Assembly (NCBI GenBank): GCA_963978895.1
Contig: OZ022240.1
Span: 14,265,720 to 14,329,719 of the forward strand
Length of the DNA stretch: 64,000 nt
Direction of reading: 5' to 3'
DNA from: Erpobdella octoculata
Taxonomy: Eukaryota; Annelida; Clitellata; Hirudinida; Erpobdellidae
Part shown: positions 22,019 through 33,016 of the stretch, piece by piece
Layout: every line of letters starts with the position of its first letter
Position numbering within the stretch: the stretch's first letter is position 1
Notes under the pieces: model-generated
Seen by the model: the letters and a program-made list of their open reading frames with translations, nothing else
What the model was told of the DNA's origin: nothing
The model's database searches: none
Program-made: the position numbers and the translations under genes

Positions 22019-25000
22019 ACAATTATAAGTGTTAACCAAGAAATAAAAAAACATTTCAGTGGTAACTGCTGTAAACAGCTATATTGCTATAATATTCTTT
22101 TAACATAGTGTCATAGTATTTAAGTTAAAGTTAAGTAGTAAGTATTCTACTGAATATTAAGTAGAATTCTAAGTATTCTATTCTAGTCTTAGCACCAAGA
22201 CTAATGACAGTCATTCGATTAATTCTGTTCAATTTCAATCTAATGATCCATTCTATTCTATTGAATGAAGTAATTCTAATCTAGTGCGGGCACTGCGGAA
22301 AAGGTTTTTTTCTAACAATACCGGCAATGTCAACATCAATGCTTGTGGTGCCAAGTCGGATACAAGAAACGAGAGTGTCATCGTGGAGCCTGCTACGAGT
22401 ATTCGACTTGACATGTGAGTTTGTTTATTCAGTTATCATAATGGAGAACGCTGCTTCACAGATGTAGGTGCTTCTAAACGTAGAGCACATCTTCAAAGTA
22501 TAGGTACCTACGTAAAGTTGGAAAACGATCATGGCTGACCAATTTCCAAAATTCTTCCTACATACACTTCTTGCTCAGTAGAAATGGATCAGTCTGCAGC
22601 TCACAAAGTTCAAGCTGAATGCTCGGATGTTGATTCTCAATAGATGGACCCATTGGATTACTGAACAATGCAATGTTGCCTCCAAGGTTTTCGAAATCTG
22701 AAAATCTGGTTGAGAACTCATCGATTAACGTACCAATGATATCAGCATAATAACAAAAATCTGTGTGATCAATCATTTCAGTAAGTTAAAAACATGATAG
22801 AAAGTAAGTTACATCCAGTTACTATATTATTCTGCACACATGTGTGGAATAGATCAAGCTTCTTGCGCAAACAGTCGACATGCCACAACAGTATTGCAAA
22901 AAAAAATTTCTCAAACTCGGTGGCGGGCCGGATGAAACTGTCCGGCGGGCCGGATCAGGCCTGTGGGCCGCCAGTTAGACAACCCTGATTTAGAACTATA
23001 TCTGGTCAAGCTCTTAATGCACATTTTTCATGTTTGTAATCTTCCTCATCAAAACCATTGAAACATTTTCTCTAAGTATATTAGCAATCAACAGCGTCTG
23101 TATAGGTTCTTCCCACATTTCATTTTATCTAGTAACCATTCCCAATTTATGTATTTACTAAGACTTATTAGTCACCTTGAAACAAAACAAGTTTTGCACA
23201 AATGGTATGGCATGAAATGTTATAAAGTTTAATGTTCATGATAGAAAATGAGTTTTTAGAGAGGTTTTAATATCAGTTGTTTCTGATTTCCTAATAGTAA
23301 GCTTTTCTTGCATAATTATGTCGAACACGTAGAGCAATTGGGCCATGACAAAATGATGAACGGAGTCTGCATCTCCTCTGACAGTACAAACAGAGATTGA
23401 TGAAATTAAGTAGGTAAGTTGGGGAGTTATTGTGAAGAATATTATGAGTGAGCATTAAAAGTTTGTAAGATACTCTGGATAGAATATAAAGCCAGTGTAA
23501 CTAACAGAGGATTGGAGAGATATGATCATGAGTTGATGTCCCAATCACCAGGCGGGTCGGCAGAGTGAAGGACACTTGTATAAAGATGGAGAGTCGAAGT
23601 AGGAAAGCCAGCCAAAATTCTATTACAGTAATCTAGTCAAAAAATGGATAAGAATCACTGATGAAAAAAAACTCAATAAACAAGATAACTGACCACCTGG
23701 CTAGGAGGAAGCTAAGATCATCTTCATCTTTGGCCTCACTCCATTTATCTAAGAATAGATTGCAAATGGCTGGTGACCGCATGTTTGCCGTCACCGGTTC
23801 CAGACTTTGGAACAAGCTTTTGGCCACCATCACCGGCTCAGCAACTGAATAACATTATGCCATGTAAAAAATTATAAATTAAATTATTACCAGATAATAT
23901 GGTAGTCTTCATAATTGAACCTGTAAGATGTTCTGCTAGTTCAGACTTATTGGTTTTTCCCATAGAAAATCCATTGCACTATGCAGTTAAGGTGGCAGTT
24001 AATTCATGCTTCAAAACTGGCTCGATAGTTTTTGCTGCTGACGAGCATGGTGGAGTCCTAAGGCAAATGTTTGTCTGCAACAGCAACCCTACAGGTCAAG
24101 TCAGCCAGGGTTTTTGCAAAGAAGGAAAAAACAGGTTTCTGTCATGCAGGTCGCACTGCTTGGAATTATCTACCGGCTTTTCTTTGAGACCATCATAGAA
24201 TTTCTTCATTGAACTCTTTTAAAATAACATTTAAAAACATATCTTTTTAATAATGTAATATAATATCTGCGATGTTATGGACTGTATGTGCCTATATGAT
24301 GTATATTATTAATAGGCTAAGAAATAACTGATTAATAGCAACAATCAGTTGACAACGATGTCCAACAATGCAGAAAACGTGTATTATTTTTCATACATAA
24401 AAGCGAATCTAAAAAATCAACATAACCTATTTTACCCAATGGAGATCACAGTGGAACTTTTTACACATGTTCAGTATTAATACTACTATATTATTCTACA
24501 AGAATTTGTTTCAAATTTTTTCTAGGTTTTGCGAAAACTTTGTTATTTAGACCCGTCTATATTATTTCTCACACATAAAAGCAAATCTAAAAATGAACAC
24601 AACTTTTTTCCCTAATCATGATCATGGTGGAACTTTTTACTTATTTTCAGTATTCATATTACTTTATTATTCAGCAAGAATTACTTTGTTTCAAATTTTT
24701 TCCAGGTTTTGCAAAAACTTTGTTATTTCGGCCTGTCTATATATGCTTGTGGGAGAAACAAAAATTTTGGTTGTCAAAATTTGCCCTTTTCCCATTATCT
24801 GATCGAGCTGAAATTTTGTGTTTATACCTTAGTTACGCTTCTAATGCTTTGACTAAAATTCTTATTTACAGTTTTAGGATTTAAAATTTACAAAATAAAA
24901 TCTATATATATATTAATATATATATATATATATATACAGATAAGTGATTCAAAAATCCACAATCATTCATTTGCTGATAAAGTGAAAACATCAACAGGAA

Positions 25001-25022
25001 ATCAAAAAGAGAAACTTCATGG

Positions 25023-25066
<44 letters not shown>

Positions 25067-25723
25067 TATATGTATTTCTGTTTTATTTGTTAATGGTTTA
25101 ATTTTTTATAATTTTTTAAATTAGATGTTGATGAAGCATGGTATGGAAAAGTAGCACACATGGATAAAGTTACTTCCACATTATCTGAGTACAGAAAATC
25201 AGGTCTGTTTTGTGACACAGCAATTGTTGCTCAAGATGGCATGTTGTATGCACACAGTGCCGTACTTGCTATGTTCTGCCCAAGTTTATATTCATCCCTC
25301 AATCAGAAACCTTTTCATAATCATCAACCTAATATGATTGATCTAGCCAAGTATGTAAATTTTACCTGAACAAAAATTTATGTTGACATCTGAATAATTT
25401 AGGCTATAATTTGGTTGCCTAGGTACCCATCTGCAGTCATAAAATCTCTTCTTGATTTTTTCTATGATGGAAAGATGGACATCACATACTTGTCTGAGGT
25501 TCAAGAATTGGCTAAATTTTTAAAAATATCTTTTGATGCTGCTGATTTTCAAGCTAAGGAAAACATAGGAGATAAGAGAGAAAAAGTATACGATTCTGAA
25601 GAGACCAGTTCTTGTGATGAATCTGAGAAAATTTCTAATGTATACACAAAACCGGCTTCATCAACTGTGAATGGCATCTCTGATTACTCCACAGAAAGAT
25701 TAAAAAGTTTTAAAAGAAAATAG
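19957..25723 (+). CDS. ZSWIM-like N-terminal + BTB domain protein, six exons
   Basis: Exons are 19957-19989, 20060-20346, 20416-20491, 24940-25021, 25125-25350 and 25423-25723, giving 334 residues with all joins in frame and GT-AG. Residues about 28-145 (EKYTSFDQLQKAVSTYCDKN, then GCKFTIKVGLSSDYQLLEVV, then KIHNHSF) resemble the N-terminal region of ZSWIM1/ZSWIM3, itself FAR1/MULE-like. Residues about 172-262 are a BTB/POZ domain (LFCDTAIVAQDGMLYAHSAV, KSLLDFFYDGKMDI). The tail (about 70 aa) is Ser/Glu-rich and ends basic (LKSFKRK), possibly an NLS. No Kelch, SWIM or C2H2 module is seen. BTB domains dimerise and many recruit CUL3, so an adaptor or chromatin role is possible but unproven. AATAAA lies at about 25803. 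Intron 3 is 4.4 kb and TE-filled. The combination is one I do not recognise. Confidence 0.85.
20509..20600 (+). mobile_element. solitary hAT terminus in BTB-gene intron 3
   Basis: CAGAGGCGTACCTAAGGTTT at 20509 has the form of a hAT terminal repeat and starts 18 nt after the exon 3 donor. No matching opposite end is found, so the boundary on the right is not defined. Confidence 0.45.
21269..21830 (-). pseudogene. remnant of a GCDT-motif repeat-element protein
   Basis: Read on -, one frame gives VFSDQEAFLGYE, FHANSYRVCQAQGYADTLIN, KSVIVVANDTEPL, and after a gap LLVLHVISGCDTTSLIFGK. The pairing of a V-V-A-x-D-T strand with a later G-C-D-T-T-S-x-x-F-G-K loop resembles PIN/FEN1-type nuclease folds. 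It is probably the upstream half of the protein family whose C-terminus is at 1630-2292. Stops and frameshifts show decay. Confidence 0.5.
21842..22987. mobile_element. hAT non-autonomous element, copy 1
   Basis: The TIRs are CAGGGTTGTCCAACCTTCAT and, on -, CAGGGTTGTCTAACTGGCGG. The TSD ATTTAGAA is perfect at 21834-21841 and 22988-22995. The interior has GGCGGGCC-rich sub-terminal blocks, a (TA)n tract at 21978-22014, and transposase-like shadows on - near 22370-22776. A related 777 bp copy is at 56350-57126. Confidence 0.92.
23661..23852 (+). pseudogene. LINE ORF2 C-terminal fragment
   Basis: The frame reads HLSKNRLQMAGDRMFAVTGS, then RLWNKLLATITGSATE to the stop, matching the LINE C-terminal signature R-x-F-x-V-x-x-x-R-L-W-N-x-L. 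It lies inside BTB-gene intron 3. Confidence 0.7.
24140..24250 (+). pseudogene. LINE ORF2 C-terminal fragment
   Basis: CHAGRTAWNYLPAFL, then a stop, then HHRISSLNSFKITFKNISF. The A-x-x-W-N-x-L-P motif followed by a spaced S-F-K-x-x-x-K segment is the usual LINE C-terminus, with one in-frame stop. Confidence 0.6.
24380..24742 (+). repeat. 181 bp tandem duplication in BTB-gene intron 3
   Basis: Two adjacent copies share ACATAAAAGCRAATCTAAAA, GGTTTTGCRAAAACTTTGTT and GTGGAACTTTTTAC, with about 80 percent identity. Confidence 0.7.
25027..25062. repeat. (TA)n tract in BTB-gene intron 4
   Basis: The 103 bp intron 4 begins GTATGTATATATA and is largely (TA)n. The acceptor side of intron 3 (24901-24937) is also (TA)-rich, so exon 4 is bracketed by microsatellite. 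Confidence 0.85.
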
Positions 25724-25809
25724 CTAACTATGTGAAATATTCTTTAACAAAATATTTTTTTAATTGTTTATTTAGGTGCAAGTTTTTAAAATTCAAGCAA
25801 CAATAAATG

Positions 25810-26250
25810 GTAGTATGTATGCATGTGCCCAAGATGATTCTGGGTAGCAAGGTCTTCTCATGGCTACAAGGATAATTTTTAGAAGCTGCTTTTATTTTGG
25901 AAAATCATTCGCCTTCCTAAACCTTTCAAAAATAAGAACAATCCACAGTTGCTGCCGACCTATTCAGATACGGCGTATGTCATCGCTTGTGAGCACCGAC
26001 AGTACAATTGCGTAACTGTGTGGAATATATATACAGTAGTGCTTTCCTGGAGGTTTGTGCGAACCCCTTGATGTGAAGGCAATGGTTTGTGCGAACCCCC
26101 TGTTAATCAGAAAAAAATTACTTTCAATTTAATCTTATTGTTGGTTGTGTGGGGTAGTCACTATTACCAAAACTTTGCTCTTGACTTTATCTCATACCCC
26201 TGATTGCCCAAAAATTATGGGCGCACGAAAGTTGGGAGGCATTTCTTCCC
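25810..26250. other. no gene seen downstream of BTB gene
   Basis: A GGTTTGTGCGAACCCC block occurs twice (26051, 26085). Otherwise there is no coding or terminal structure. Confidence 0.4.
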
Positions 26251-26254
26251 GCCT

Positions 26255-26830
26255 CCCCTGCCCATATATATAGAATAGATATATCGGCCCGCCTGTTGTT
26301 TAGGAAGGCTTTTAGCGAGGCAGCCTAGTAGACCGGAGATCCGAAACGAAGAACTGAGAGTTACAACCGTATAGTAACTTAATCAAGTATTTTTTTAATA
26401 AAAAAAAAGAATTTTTTATGTACAAAATAAATTTTTAACTTTATAAAAATTAAAAAAATTTTTTTTATAAAAATTTCAGTTGACATTGAATTTTATTTGC
26501 GTAGTCTCTAGTTCGATGGTCTATTTATGTCTATTTAACGTCGCCTGTTATCGGTAAATTAGAATTGTATATTTTTTATGTCGGATATCGCGTTAAATTA
26601 AAATAAAGCTCATATCAACTACTTTTAGCTATAAGAAATCGACGTTTCTGTTTCATACAAACCGGAGTTTAGTCTCCGCTGTCGTACCGAAAATAGATTA
26701 ATACAAATAATGAATATTCATGGTTCCAAAAGACTCTAAATCGTTTTTTCGGAGGCCATCTTGGCATCTCACTCAAAACCTGCTCATCTCCGATATATCT
26801 ATTCTATATATATGCCCCTGCCTATGCTTT
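26255..26830. mobile_element. inverted-repeat element
   Basis: CCCATATATATAGAATAGAT with ATATCGG at 26260-26290 is mirrored by CCGATATATCTATTCTATAT with ATATGCCC at 26789-26816. The interior shares about 270 bp with 27245-27520, which is therefore a second, partial copy. Confidence 0.65.
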
Positions 26831-27525
26831 CTCTTAATTGGTCGCCCATTGAACACTAGGAACGCAGCTCCCTGTCCCTATGTAACAAGTTGGTTGGGTA
26901 TCACCGATACATTTAAAGCAAAAATTAGTCAATACCGATATTTTTTAATACAAAAATTGAAATTTTCCAAAAACTTCAAACTTAGAAAACTTATTTTTTA
27001 CATATTGACATCTGTTTTTAACTTATTTCTATTTTCCTGTTTGATTGTGCTCCACTGATCTCTATATATAACTGGATCGCGCTTATTCTATGAATCAGAA
27101 TTTCTCTAGGCTCTCGCTGCGCCATTTTAGCACCCCATTTCATTTTTGCGAACCTAAAATATAAACAAAAACGAATCTTTTAAGCCTTTTAATTAATATA
27201 ATTTAATAATAAGTTGAAGCTCATATTAAATTATTTAAGCTAACTGTTAGTATATATATAATAGGTATATCGGCCTGCCTGTCGTTTAGGATGGCTTTTA
27301 GCTAGGCACTCTAGGCAGCCTAGAGAACCGCCAGACCAAACAACTGAGAGTTACAACCGTATAATAACTTAATCAAATAATTTTTAATAGGAAAAATAAA
27401 TTTTTTATGTTCAAAATAAATGTTTAACTTTATAAAAATTAACAAAAATTTTTTTTTAAAAACTTCAGTTGACATTGAATTTTATTTGTGTAGTCTCTAG
27501 TTCGATGGTCTATTTATGTCACAAG
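26268..27525 (+). repeat. direct repeat pair of about 270 bp, spaced about 980 bp
   Basis: 26268-26535 and 27248-27520 both run from ATATCGGCC through GAGAGTTACAACCGTATART and CAGTTGACATTGAATTTTAT to GTTCGATGGTCTATTTATGT. They could be two copies of one TE or remnants of LTRs. No retroelement coding lies between them. Confidence 0.7.
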
Positions 27526-27529
27526 CCAC

Positions 27530-27916
27530 TTCGATAAATTGACAGCAGCCAATCAGATAACATAAGCTTGTTCTATTAATATTCATTATTTATATTAATC
27601 GTCAAATTAACCGATAAAGAAATAGGGATATTTTAAATTTAATGCAACATTTGGCAATAACAATAATAATTAAAATAGGAGTTGATTTTGAAATTTGTTC
27701 TACTCAATTTACGGTTCTCAGCTATCTTAAAATGTGTACTTCAACAATTGGCAATATTTGTTTGATTTGCCAGAAAAGCTATAAAAAATTCCAATTTCAA
27801 AACTTGTTTAATGTATTGTACAAGTATCTGCATAAAACTGAAAAAAGTCAGAACAAAGCTTAAGATCTTTAAAATCTAAAGAGAAAAAAGTATAAAATAT
27901 TTAGATTAAATTTAAA
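27530..27916. other. no gene seen
   Basis: A short stretch with CAGCAGCCAATCAGATAACA near 27543 recurs inverted near 50905, marking a dispersed repeat. Nothing else is recognised. Confidence 0.4.
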
Positions 27917-28091
27917 TGTAGGAGAGAACCGGACTGAATGGCCACTGTACAGAACGGCCACTGAGATTTTCTCATTTGTTAAACTATTTTTTACGCCCAT
28001 CTCTTTTTTAAAATGCGTATATATATGAACTCTTTATTCAGTGTTGTTCTTTTGTCTCTCGTGTATTTCGTTCAGCATTTATAGAGCTTTT

Positions 28092-28525
28092 TACCAATGC
28101 TTTTATTAACTCGTCGGCTCTGTTTCTCTGTCTGTCTGTTTCTCTGTCTGTTTCAAATCTTGCAATCAATTTTTGAGTCACTTCCTAAGGATAGATTTTT
28201 TTCAAATTTTGCATACATGCTCAAGATAGAAGACAATGCAATATTCAATTATTAGTTTTACAATAAGTCAATTAATTTAGTTAATTTTCTTGAGGATTTT
28301 ATCGAGGGGTTTCTTGAGGGTTTTCTTGAGGGTTTTCTTGACCACAAAACGCTAACCGACTGGCAGACTATTTTACCAAGTTATGTAACACGAACCACAC
28401 TCACTGACCGCGATTCTCAAGCGTGTACGAAATTTTCATGAAAATAGTTGAGATATTTAAATTCGATGCTTTTTGATGATAGTTTTATTATTATTACCAA
28501 TGCTTTTATTAACTCGTCGTCTCTG

Positions 28526-28557
<32 letters not shown>

Positions 28558-28690
28558 TTCAAATCTTGCAATCAATTTTTGAGTCACATCCTGATGATAG
28601 ATTTTTTCAAATTTTGCATACATGCTCAAAATAGAAGACAATGCAATATTCAATTATTAGTTTTACAATAAGTCAATTAATTTAGATAAT
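28092..28690 (+). repeat. about 195 bp direct repeat inside the pogo-like element
   Basis: 28092-28285 and 28494-28690 share CAATGCTTTTATTAACTCGT, TCTGTCTGTTTCAAATCTTG and ATACATGCTCAARATAGAAG. They are about 95 percent identical, offset 402 bp. Confidence 0.8.
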
Positions 28691-29225
28691 TTTAATTAAT
28701 CTCGATATTTCGATATAATTAAGATATTTCGACTTTAACATAAAATAAAAGAGTAATATAAGAAAAAATTGATTGCAAAATTTGTGTTTTAATTACATAT
28801 AAGAGCATTGGTTTTAAAAATTCGTTTTTAATTTACTTGTTGTTTTTTCGCACGAAAAAGTGAAAACGAGTCAGGTCAGAACTATTCTATTCTTATCAAA
28901 TATTTAAGTTTATATTTTGTAAGATTTTTTTAGTAAATAAAGAGATGTTTGATTAATATTTTAATCTAAAGTTTGGATGTCAAAAATTATTATTTTGCTC
29001 GTAGCAGACAAAAATGCTCGTACATCTCGTTCCGTACTAAATGGCCACTGTAAGGTCGTACTGAATGACCATAGTTATTCAGTATTGCTGAATGTTTAAA
29101 TTTTCATAAATGTGTTAAGGTTCATTATTGATCAAAATGTTAATGTAATATAATGAAATTGTTTAATATATTAAAGACATATACATATTAATCACTACTT
29201 AATGTTGTTATGGTTATGTTTCAGA

Positions 29226-30145
29226 ATGAGAAACAGACTATCTACTGCTGTGAAGGGGGGATAGTCCCAAAAAAACATGGAAAGAGCAGTAGAAGATGTT
29301 TTGAAAGCTTGCTTGCCAGTTAAATCTGCAGCTGAGAAGCACCAAGTGAGTAGAACATCACTGAGGCGGACTGGATGCAATTCGCAGAGGAGATAGTTTT
29401 GAAAGTAAAGCTTATTCTCAATCATCGATGAGAGTTTTCAGTTCAGAAGAAGAGCTTCAGTTGAAAGAGTATTTAATACATGCCTCAAAAATGGGTTATG
29501 AGTTGAGTGACTAAAGAAGAAGTTCAAACTCCCAACAGCTTTATGGTCGTTGTCGAACCCAGTGGATCAGAGTTATCGGCAACGCTTCAGATGATCCGCC
29601 CTTTTCCGAAAGCTGCAGCTCGCAAACGAGGTGGGGGTCGGAAGAAACTGTCTTCTACCATATTGACAGATACTCCTGTAAAGAATGTTTTGCAGAAAGA
29701 AATTTGAGGAGATGCAAGTTAAAAACATCAAAACTTGCAGCAAGAAGGGATATTTCTAAAAGCTTCCCAGACATCGAGCCTGACGGGAAATCAACATTCA
29801 AAAAAATGCTCACCAGTAAAGATCCTCATTTTAGCATTGACAGCGCCAAGATAGAAATAGGGGATTGGTGTCTTTTTGAATATGTTTTTGACTCAAAAAC
29901 CTATTATGTAGGCAAAATTGTGGAAGTAAAAGAGGATAAAGTTTCGACTGATTTTTTTTAAATTTGTTTACAAAGATAAAGACACCGAAGAGGCCAAATT
30001 TTTATCTAAAGATAAAGGGATTTGTGAGGCTGATATGGATCAGATTGTTGTAAAACTAGGAGATCCAATCCTTCAAAAATCTAAGCGCAGAAATGGACAT
30101 ATAAAATTTTCTTTTGACTTTTCAGCATATAGTCTTGGTTTATAG
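29226..30145 (+). pseudogene. pogo/Tigger-type transposase, catalytic core deleted
   Basis: The N-terminal piece (29275-29500) reads ERAVEDVLKACLPVKSAAEK, then HQVSRTSLRR, a Psq-type helix-turn-helix. It is followed by FSSEEELQLKEYLIHASKMG, the start of a CENP-B-like HTH. After a frameshift it jumps to MIRPFPKAAARKRGGG and STILTDTPVKN, the C-terminal tail of these transposases. So the DDE core of about 200 aa has been lost. The tail continues to 30145 (GDWCLFEYVFDSKTYYVGKI, SKRRNGHIKFSFDF). One TAG (29262) and several frameshifts break it. Confidence 0.75.
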
Positions 30146-30482
30146 GCTACAACTTTTCAATAAAACGAAAAAAAAATTTATTTTTTAATTAACATTAATA
30201 AAGATTTTTCTGTGAAATAAAATATTTTGGCTTACCATTTGTTTTTTTGTATGATTGATTTGAATAAAAGTGTAAAATTGTGTGGCCATTTGGTACTACT
30301 CTCCACCTACATCTATATATAAAAAAATCAAAACAAAGTCTAAGTTTCTTAGACTAAAAAGTACATCTTTTTATACCAAAAAAATTTGTTTAAATTTTAA
30401 ACTATTTAAATTATGAGCACGTCTATACTTTTTCAAGTGCCTATTGGGATTGGTATTATTATTATTATTATTATTGTTATTA

Positions 30483-30907
30483 CTAGCGGGGTACCCGGGG
30501 GTTTTAAAGGTTTTCTATCGTTTCTTTTTCCGCTTGCTCTCACGCTCCCGGTTGCTTTCCCGTTCCCGCTTGTTTTTCCGTTTCCGGTCGCTTTCTCGGT
30601 CCCGGTTGTTTTCCGGCTCCCAGACGCTAGCCCGCTCCAGATTGCTCTCCCGTTCCCGGTCGCTCTCCCTATCTCGCACGCTCTTTCGCTCCCGGTCGCT
30701 TTTTTGTTCCCGCTTGTTTTCCGGTTCCCGCTCATTCTCTAGTTCCCGTTTCCGCTCGCTCTCCCACTCTGCTCATTTTGTGACCGATTTTAATTTTTCA
30801 CACAAAAACCTTTCTCCATTGACTCTCAAGGATGTGTGAAAGTTCCATTACGATCGGATGAATGGCGTAGCAATGCATAAGTTACATACACACACAGACA
30901 GACACTC
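30483..30907 (-). mobile_element. non-autonomous Helitron, minus orientation
   Basis: The 3' end is CTAG at 30483-30486 next to CGGGGTACCCGGGGG. The body is 18 bp-type GC-rich units (CTCCCGGTTGCTTTCCCGTT). The 5' part carries the family signature CTCAAGGATGTGTGAAAGTT, CATTACGATCGGATGAATGG and GTAGCAATGCATAA. ORFs across the body are artefacts of the 18 bp unit. Confidence 0.75.
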
Positions 30908-30908
30908 A

Positions 30909-31444
<536 letters not shown>

Positions 31445-31448
31445 TTAC

Positions 31449-31490
31449 GGACTCTGAAGATGACTGTAGTCGAAACTGGCCAGTCAGTCC
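31449..31490 (+). ncRNA. hammerhead-type ribozyme in a Penelope-like terminal repeat, copy 1
   Basis: Order: stem I GGACT (31449-31453), core CTGAAGA (31454-31460), one T, stem II GAC/GTC with loop TGTA, GAA, stem III ACTGGCCAGT (31475-31484), C (31485, cleavage position), stem I return AGTCC (31486-31490). Penelope-like elements are known to carry hammerhead ribozymes. The unpaired T before stem II occurs in all three copies here. Activity is not shown. Confidence 0.75.
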
Positions 31491-31525
31491 TAATTATTAT
31501 TATTTGTATTATATAAATTTTTAAA

Positions 31526-31655
31526 ATGGACTCTAGTTTACGTCGTAAAATTAAATATTTTGAACAGTTTATTAAAAAAGTCATTAATGCAAAGTGGTCG
31601 TTTGTTTTTAACGGAGTGTGTTTACGAGAGGGGATTTTGCCAAAGTATATTACTC

Positions 31656-31660
<5 letters not shown>
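31526..31660 (+). pseudogene. Penelope-like element ORF start (pLTR piece)
   Basis: MDSSLRRKIKYFEQFIKKVI, then NAKWSFVFNGVCLREGILPK, is the N-terminal block of Penelope-like reverse transcriptases. It begins 36 nt after the hammerhead fold and is cut by (TA)n at about 31655. The open frame running on to 32026 is a chimera across the microsatellite. Confidence 0.7.
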
Positions 31661-31682
<22 letters not shown>

Positions 31683-31687
<5 letters not shown>

Positions 31688-31762
31688 TGGAACCAATTTA
31701 TCTTTGAGACACGCTCCAAGAAACACAACTCGCCATTTGGCAGAAACAACTTTTCTCTCTAT
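31683..31762 (-). mobile_element. inverted Penelope-like terminal-repeat fragment
   Basis: Read on -, it gives VVSAKWRVVFLGACLKD-type sequence identical to the + copy at 32200-32260. Inverted partial copies at the 5' side are a known feature of Penelope-like insertions. Confidence 0.65.
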
Positions 31763-32026
31763 ATCTTATTAATGAGACCCGCAATTAATAAACAATTTGA
31801 TAAATTTCCACAGATTCTCCACTTATTCGGTGTCAAAGAAAGCAATATGCATCGGTTACCCTGTATTCCTTCTAACGACGAGGATAACATAAATGATGAT
31901 ACTTCTCACTCGTCCTCTGACACAAATACTTTGGCTGTTGAGGCTGCTCCTGACGAATCTCATTGTAATGTATCTGAGGAAATTCTTGTCTCTTCTAATA
32001 TAACACAGCGAAAGCGCAAAAATTGA
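31762..32026 (+). pseudogene. Penelope-like element, extreme C-terminus of ORF
   Basis: ILLMRPAINKQFDKFPQILH, then LFGVKESN, matches the region just after the GIY-YIG domain (R-P-x-I-N motif). It is followed by an acidic Ser/Asp tail and a basic end (TQRKRKN) at the stop. The RT and endonuclease are deleted. The next 130 bp are 3' UTR, then the degenerate hammerhead and terminal repeat. Confidence 0.6.
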
Positions 32027-32155
32027 TTTCCAATAGTATAAATTTTATATTCTTTTGATTTGATAGGTAGAGTGTTTTTTCGTTTTCTCTTTTGTTAGTG
32101 TGCTAATTCTTTGATAATTTCGGTTCTTTCTGTTTGTTTACTTTTCTCGTTTTAC

Positions 32156-32259
32156 TTTTGACCCTGAGGATGGCTGACATATCTGAAAGGTCGAGAATTT
32201 GGCTCGAAAAGTTGTTTCTGCCAAATGGCGAGTTGTGTTTCTTGGAGCGTGTCTCAAAG

Positions 32260-32287
<28 letters not shown>
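32156..32287 (+). mobile_element. Penelope-like 3' terminal repeat with decayed hammerhead, ending in (TA)n
   Basis: CTGAGGATGGC at 32164 is the ribozyme core, but the GAA strand is changed to GAG and stem I is weak. VVSAKWRVVFLGACLKD follows on + (about 32200-32260), then (TA)n at once. It has the same order and the same endpoint as the copies at 58820 and 62131. Confidence 0.65.
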
Positions 32288-32291
<4 letters not shown>

Positions 32292-32310
32292 AATACTTCG
32301 GCGCTATATG

Positions 32311-32350
32311 TTCTTTTAGGCAAACTCGATTGAATCGAGTTTGCCTAAAA

Positions 32351-32353
<3 letters not shown>
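32311..32353. repeat. perfect 43 nt palindrome beside (TA)n
   Basis: Arms TTCTTTTAGGCAAACTCGAT plus T (32311-32331) and their exact complement (32333-32353) flank a single G. It is followed directly by (TA)n to 32392. Confidence 0.9.
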
Positions 32354-32395
<42 letters not shown>

Positions 32396-32506
32396 TAGGC
32401 AAGAAAAACGGTTTGGTAATAAAAAAAAAGCATTCATCAAAGATGGTTTGATTTTGAAAACGTCCAAATAAGAAACTCAGAGACTTTCAGGGCATTCGGC
32501 ACAAGG

Positions 32507-33016
32507 GTGAACAGGCTGTGCAACGAAGCACAAAGGGAAAATTTCACAAAAGAAGCCAGTATGTGCTTACATTTTATATGGGGATTGAAAGATCCGAAAT
32601 ATTTAAACATTAAGCACAAATTACTGCTCAGGGTAGAACAAGAGTGCTCACTGGAAGAGCTTATTGAAGAATGTGAAAGGATAAAACTGTTACATACAGA
32701 ACAAATGATGATTTCAGAAACCTTAGTTAGTAAGGTTAATCTCTATTTAGAAAGATCACCAAAAAAATCTTTCAGCCAGGAAATCCGGGGTTCACCCGTA
32801 AACAAAAATAGTTGTTTTCGCTGTGGAAAACTGGGACATTTTGCTGCCAACTGCAGAATTGATGATAAAAGTCCCAAAAGACTTTTCTGTAGAAATAGAA
32901 GTCCAAGCTTAAGGAGGAGTCCAAGTCTGTCGTATAGACGACACGAAATACCACAAGTCAAGACAATTCCCAGCAAGCAAACAATTATAGCAGCCAATAT
33001 AGATACACCACGGTGA
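32507..33016 (+). pseudogene. Ty3/gypsy gag, partial
   Basis: The 169 aa ORF contains CLHFIWGLKDPKYLNIKHKL and a helical segment, then one CCHC zinc knuckle, CFRCGKLGHFAANC, which binds RNA. It ends in an Arg/Ser-rich tail. Frameshifted gag sequence extends back to about 32430. It overlaps the pol ORF by 4 nt (33013-33016). No 5' LTR is found upstream: (TA)n and Penelope-like pieces lie there. Confidence 0.8.

Larger units (their letters stand above)
27921..30307. mobile_element. pogo/Tc1-like DNA transposon, internally deleted
   Basis: TA flanks both ends (27919-27920, 30308-30309). The TIRs are GGAGAGAACCGGACTGAATG and, on -, GGTGGAGAGTAGTACCAAAT, both continuing GGCCAC. It contains a transposase pseudogene at 29226-30145 and an internal direct repeat of about 200 bp. 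Confidence 0.8.
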
